Below are positions 59,818-64,000 of a DNA stretch of 64,000 nucleotides, one piece after another (position 1 is the first letter of the stretch; each line of letters starts with the position of its first letter). The notes beneath the pieces were generated by a model. That model was not told the DNA's origin. It made no database searches and was given only the letters and a program-made list of their open reading frames with translations. Source of the DNA: Anthoceros angustus (lineage: Eukaryota; Streptophyta; Anthocerotopsida; Anthocerotales; Anthocerotaceae); NCBI GenBank assembly GCA_010909165.1, contig MU008200.1:248001-312000 (forward strand). The letters are read 5' to 3'. Position numbers and translations under genes: made by a program.

Positions 59818-60000
59818 GACCAGCTAGCTATAGCAGGTTTAGCTCCTTGACTATTGACTTTATGTTGTTTGCTCAAAGTTGCTATTTATTTGTGTTTTAA
59901 AGCCTTGTTTAGGTGGTCTTAGTTTTGCAATTTTGAACACTTGCTTTCTTGATACTTCTGACCCTCTTGAAGCATGGCTAGCTTCCAATCTCAACAGCTA
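59812..60000 (+). repeat. copia leader fragment, same family as 18216-21650
   Basis: GTGAGACCAGCTAGCTATAG through GCATGGCTAGCTTCCAATCT is the reverse complement counterpart of 21466-21640 and includes the first codons MASFQSQQ; it then changes to other sequence at CAGCTAGAGCAAG. Repeated at 60646-60834. Confidence 0.85.
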
Positions 60001-60002
60001 GA

Positions 60003-60120
60003 GCAAGTGATTTGAGGACATTCATGGAGAGAGCAAGCAAGAGCAAGGGATTTGAGGACATTCATGGAGAGAGCAGGCAAGAGCAAGGGATTTGAGGACA
60101 TTCATGGAGAGCAGGCAAGT
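60003..60120 (+). repeat. 41-bp tandem array, three copies
   Basis: The unit GATTTGAGGACATTCATGGA then GAGAGCA(A/G)GCAAGAGCAAGG occurs three times here and three times again at 60841-60955. Confidence 0.88.
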
Positions 60121-60149
60121 GTGCTGCAAGCCTGTGTTGAGAGAGAGTT

Positions 60150-60986
60150 GTGGAGAGGTTCTCACGATTACTTGGATCGCGTTCCAAGGTGTAGACCAGT
60201 TGTTCCAGGAGGTCCAACCACATTAGGCTATTCGGATGAGCAGGCGTTAGATTGGTTTGTAAGTGGTTTGTCCACTAAGATGAATGTAAGCATGCTGTCC
60301 CTCTCTTCGCATCCTGCAGAAGGCCATTTGAACTCTCCCCTTCTTCCTCACAAAATTTGTGAGTTTGAATATCTTCTCGAGTCTTGAGTGGGAATGTCTT
60401 CTCCAAAATTGCCAGGAACTCATCCACCCGGTTGGCGTGAGTCGAGTGTACTCTTGGATTCCTTGCGTGGCGTTGTCCTTTCAATTGGAGTCAATGCCAC
60501 CACCGTCGGTGCTACCGTGGTGGGCGTGGTCCCTGCTGCAACTCGATGCGATGCACCTGTATGGCTGCTGCGAACCGTTGCCGCTAAGGAAGGCAAATTG
60601 AGTCTTGATGACTTGATCAAGCTCAATAAAAAGAAAGGCGTGGCGGGTGAGACCAGCTAGCTATGCAGGTTTAGCTCCTTGACTATTGACTTTATGTTGT
60701 TTGCTCAAAGTTGCTATTTATTTGTGTTTTAAAGCCTTGTTTAGGTGGTCTTAGTTTTGCAATTTTGAACACTTGCTTTCTTGATACTTCTGACCCTCTT
60801 GAAGCATGGCTAGCTTCCAATCTCAACAGCTAGAGCAAGTGATTTGAGGACATTCATGGAGAGAGCAAGCAAGAGCAAGGGATTTGAGGACATTCATGGA
60901 GAGAGCAGGCAAGAGCAAGGGATTTGAGGACATTCATGGAGAGAGCAGGCAAGTGTGCGCTGCAAGCCTTGTGTTGAGAGAGAGTT
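60150..60986 (+). repeat. 0.86-kb tandem duplication, copy B (837 bp)
   Basis: It repeats 59287-60149 and ends at a third GTGGAGAG (60987). It is 26 bp shorter; most differences are losses in CAG or CTG (for example GTGGCAGTTGTCC in A against GTGGCGTTGTCC in B). Confidence 0.92.
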
Positions 60987-61275
60987 GTGGAGAGCTTAGC
61001 TAGTGAGCTTATTGTTGAGTTAAGGGTAGTAGCCAGTTGGGCGTAGATAGCCAGACTCAAGTGTGTATTCAATCAATAAAGAGCAGCACCTCGAGGAGGT
61101 GGTCGGCGAGTCATTAGTGGACGGCAGGCCACTTGGAGCCTAGTGCTGCGTCATGAGGTTAAGAGTGCTGAAAATCATGCAAGTCTCTTGTGGGAGAATT
61201 GGCGAGGGCCTAGACCATTGGGAAGCCAGCACTTGTTGCTTCCTTACTGGCTGCATAGTGAGGAGCATTACTTTG
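60841..61275 (+). repeat. 5' LTR (left part missing) of a gag-only element
   Basis: It shares with 62960-63870 the 'GAGGACA(T/C)TCATG' region, 'GAATAAAGAGCAGCACCTC' and the tail with GGGAAGCCAGCA, and ends CATTACTTTG one base before a tRNA-Met primer site. Its start is replaced by copia leader sequence. Confidence 0.7.
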
Positions 61276-61287
61276 TGGTATCAGAGC
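61276..61287 (+). promoter_or_regulatory. primer-binding site, tRNA-Met
   Basis: TGGTATCAGAGC, the standard plant initiator tRNA-Met complement, at the end of the LTR-like sequence. Here the CAG is intact. Confidence 0.9.
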
Positions 61288-61325
61288 ATAGTCCATTCCT
61301 CTGAGTGATTAGAGTGTGCACAAGA

Positions 61326-62540
61326 TGGTCAATCAAAAGCGCAAGGAGATGCTGAAGAAGTAGAAGTCTCTCGCCGATCATCCACCTCAACCGCTTGAAG
61401 ATTTATCATCGTCAGAAGAAGAGGAAGTGAGAGTGCCACATAAGAACACAGCAGGCCCATCTGGAGAGAAGTTAGAAGATTAGAAGAAAAAGATGGTGGA
61501 TGTGCTTTATCAAGTTTTTCCACGTGTCTTGGAAGATGTGATGACTTCAAGGAAAAAGGCGAAGAAGAATCCAGAGTCCACAGCTCAACAAGGCGAAGAT
61601 GCGAATGATCAATAAGAAAAAATCTTTCCTGCAAATTGAACAGGCATCTTCAAAGTGGCTCCGAAGTCGAGTATTTTTGAAATTAGCTCTACCAGATAAG
61701 TATGAGGGAGAAAGAGATCTGCAAGTTATTGATTCTTGGATCTATTTCGTTGAGACTTATCTTACCTTATTTGGTCTTGAGCCGGAGTTCTACTTGGGTA
61801 TCGTTGGCCTTTCTAAAGGGTTATGCCTTGGTCCAGTGGCAGAGTTATAGTGCTACATTGCCCAAGGTAACAGAGCACATACAATTACAGATTGGACATC
61901 TTTCAAACAAGCCCTCAAGAAGCAGTTCCAACCTGTGAATGCTTCACGCTTGAATAGACAGCAGCTTGACAATATCAACAGACAGGTATTGTACGAGAAT
62001 ATGTAAGTGCCTTCAGTGAATCTGTCATGCATTGTACAACTATTAGTGAAGTTGATAAGCTGCACCGCTTCATGGCTGGTTTGAAAGATTGGGCTACTAA
62101 CATAATTGAGCTGCATAGATCTACATCGTTAGCAGAAGCTATCATAGCAGTAGGTGCCATTCTTGACACATTCCATTCTAATACATCCAACTCCTCCAGA
62201 AGATTTCGAGGCAATACCCGTGGTCGATATGCCCAAACTAGAAGAAGTTTTAATAGTGCCAGCAGAGGAGCTGCCAAGGACACTAGCGGATATGAAATTG
62301 CAAGAGGCAATTTAAGAGGAAATTTCTGTGGAAGAAATCGAGGAGCACGTAGAGGCCACGGAGTTTAGAGAATAGTCACAATGGGTTCTCGAAAAGGAGT
62401 CTGCTACTCTTGTGGAGAGCGAGCACATTATGCAAATGAATGCTTGAATGTTGAACAGACTCTCAACATCGTAGAAGGAGATCCACAGCCCCGAAGATTC
62501 AAGATCACAGAAGTGGCCGGATCCGAGGATCCCAAGTGAC
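61326..62540 (+). pseudogene. retrotransposon Gag with zinc knuckle
   Basis: Likely start at ATG 61326 (MVNQKRKEMLKK, then a stop). The Gag domain follows in pieces: LALPDKYEGERDLQVIDSWI and FVETYLTLFGLEPE (61690-61790), DWTSFKQALKKQFQPVN, EVDKLHRFMAGLKDWATN (62040-62100), an Arg/Gly-rich stretch (62190-62365), then CYSCGERAHYANEC at 62401-62442, a complete CX2CX4HX4C knuckle. Stops or frameshifts occur near 61360, 61482, 61850, 62005 and 62367. No protease, RT or integrase follows before the polypurine tract, so this is a gag-only element. Confidence 0.82.
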
Positions 62541-62785
62541 GGGATTGGCCACATGTCGCGAAGGCTGCATGTGGTGAGTTTCACGCAAACCTCATGGACT
62601 GCGGGAGATTGTTGGATTCCTAGCAGAGAGAGAAGCACTTGCTGTTCGTCGTAATGTACCAGAGTATTTGATAAAGGCTTTGTGGTTATGCAGATCCTGT
62701 CTGGGTTTCACGTGAAGATGTGCAACAAAGATCATGGATGATCTCGCGTTACATTGGAGGTCATTGAGGACAATGACATCTTCCC

Positions 62786-62799
62786 AGTGGGGGAGAGAG
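62786..62799 (+). promoter_or_regulatory. polypurine tract
   Basis: AGTGGGGGAGAGAG directly precedes the LTR start TAACGGCACTAG. It is the usual position and composition of the plus-strand primer of LTR elements. Confidence 0.8.
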
Positions 62800-63870
62800 T
62801 AACGGCACTAGTGAAATAAGGTAGAAAAGTGAAAAGTTAAAAGAATTGCTATAGCCACTAATGAAGAGCTGCCTACAGAGGACTCTTAGTGATTAGTGGT
62901 CTATAAGAATCCCCAGAGTTAACAGCTACCTAGTTGAGGTCAGGCTGCGAGATATATAAGGGCTTTGAGGACACTCATGAAGAGAGCAGGCAAGCATATC
63001 ATCTCTAAGAAAGAGAGAGCTCAAACCTTTGTGTAAAGGATGGAGAGGAATTGTTGTAGCCACTAATGAAGAGCTACCTAGAAAGGACTCTTAATGATCA
63101 GTGGTCTGCAAAAATTCCTTGAGTTAGTAGCTCCCTAGTTAAGGCAAGTCTGCGGGATATATAAGGGTGAGAGCAAGGGCTTTGAAAAATCATCTTCATC
63201 ATCATTCAGTTTATGATGCGTTGCAAGCCTTATGTTGAGAGAGCTTTGGAGAGCTTTAGCTAGTGAGCTTGTCGTTGAATCAAGGGCAGTGGCTAGTGAG
63301 CTTGTCGTTGAATCAAGGGCAGTAGCTAGCCAGTTAGGCATAGATAGCCAAACTCAAGTGTGTATGCTATGAATAAAGAGCAGCACCTCAAGGAGGTGGC
63401 CTGTGAGTCATCAGTGGACGGTAGGCTACTTAGAGCCTAGTCACGAGTCATCGGTGCGAGTCATCGGTGGTGAGGCTACTTAGAGCCTAGTCACGAGTCA
63501 TCGGTGGTGCTACTTAGAGCCTAGTCAGTCATCGGTGCGAGTCATTAGTGGATGAGGCTACTTAGAGCCTAGTGCGAGTCATCGTGGACTGCGAGTCATT
63601 AGTGGACGGTGAGCTACTTAGAGCCTAGTCGAGTCATCGATGGTGCGAGTCATTAGTGGACGGTAGGCTACTTAGAGCCTAGTGCGAGTCATCAGTGGAC
63701 TGCGAGTCATTAGTGGACGGTAGGCTACTTAGAGCCTAGTGCTGCGTTGTAAGGTTGAGAGTGCTGAGAATCATGCATGTTTCTTGTGGAGTAAATTGCA
63801 AGGTCCTTGACTGCTGGGAAGCCAGCAAGTTGAGACACTTGCCGCTTCTTTACTAACCCCCTAGTGAAGG
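62800..63870 (+). repeat. 3' LTR of the gag-only element
   Basis: It starts TAACGGCACTAGTGAAATAA and ends near GTGAAGGGCATTC. It contains an internal near-duplication of the 'AGCCACTAATGAAGAGCT(G/A)CC ... GATATATAAGGG' block (62850-62965 and 63055-63170), two TATATAAGG boxes and a minisatellite. It also matches 2440-3135. Confidence 0.75.
63400..63735 (+). repeat. minisatellite in the 3' LTR, about eight imperfect copies
   Basis: The words GAGTCATC(A/G)GTGGACGGTA and GGCTACTTAGAGCCTAGT alternate with irregular deletions. The 5' LTR has the unit once (61105-61145). The irregular lengths fit losses at CAG/CTG as elsewhere. Confidence 0.88.
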
Positions 63871-64000
63871 GCATTCCTATGCGTACATAGAAAGAGGAAC
63901 AAAACCGATAACTGTAAAGAAACGGTTCAGAGATCAAGCCAGGAGAAAAGGAGAATAGAATCTCAAAACATCCAGAAAATAGCCCCGGTGTGTTAGGGGT
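63871..64000 (+). repeat. flank shared with 3380-3480
   Basis: The segment AACCGATAACTGTAAAGAAA-CGG, GATCAAGC(C/T)AGGAGAA and AGAAAATAGCC follows the LTR here and at 3380-3480 in the same orientation, so the two loci share sequence past the LTR. Confidence 0.8.

Larger units (their letters stand above)
59287..60149 (+). repeat. 0.86-kb tandem duplication, copy A
   Basis: It starts at GTGGAGAG in gag, includes antisense gag-like sequence (59411-59719, minus), a short UBM-like piece, the copia leader and a 41-bp triplet array, and ends before the next GTGGAGAG at 60150. Confidence 0.92.

Overview
The window looks like nuclear DNA of a land plant. It carries two plant-type housekeeping genes with GT-AG introns and many plant LTR retrotransposon remnants (Ty1/copia and Ty3/gypsy) with plant-style tRNA primer sites. 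Introns are short (about 90-430 bp), which would suit a bryophyte or lycophyte, but the species cannot be fixed from the sequence.

Three genes look intact. (1) 4000-6430, minus: a five-exon ZIP-family metal transporter of 602 aa, of the type represented by Arabidopsis At3g08650. (2) 7259-9370, plus: a six-exon LAG1/LOH-type ceramide synthase of 291 aa, head-to-head with (1) across an 828-bp shared upstream region. (3) 25322-33599, minus: an eight-exon gene for a very large protein kinase (modelled at 2,351 aa). Its kinase domain is C-terminal, its 1,900-residue N-terminal part is unrecognised, and it lies in an AT-rich island. In all three models every splice phase closes.

The rest is repeats. 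1-3.6 kb: gypsy integrase, coiled-coil ORF and LTR debris with minisatellites. 10.4-16 kb: a dead LINE reverse transcriptase, a gypsy RT fragment and local tandem repeats. 16-24.7 kb: coiled-coil ORF copies and LTR-like repeats surrounding an antisense copia element. 35.3-49.8 kb: a gypsy fragment, then a tandem copia insertion with three LTRs and two internal regions between identical CATAC target-site copies. 51.2-59.4 kb: gypsy pol, a coiled-coil ORF, an LTR of about 1.15 kb made longer by internal duplications, a tRNA-Asp primer site and gag. 59.3-64 kb: a tandem duplication, then a gag-only element with tRNA-Met primer site, zinc knuckle, polypurine tract and second LTR.

Two observations cut across the window. 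First, near-identical repeat copies differ again and again by losses or scrambles exactly at CAG/CTG (CHG) trinucleotides, while the single-copy genes keep such sites in frame. This suggests base-calling error at methylated CHG sites rather than evolution. Second, several tandem duplications and copia/gypsy mosaics have short microhomology junctions. They are either template-switch products or assembly artefacts. The best candidate for something undescribed is a family of retroelement-linked coiled-coil proteins ending in a conserved WPE...GPHDDDRE module, present in at least six places.
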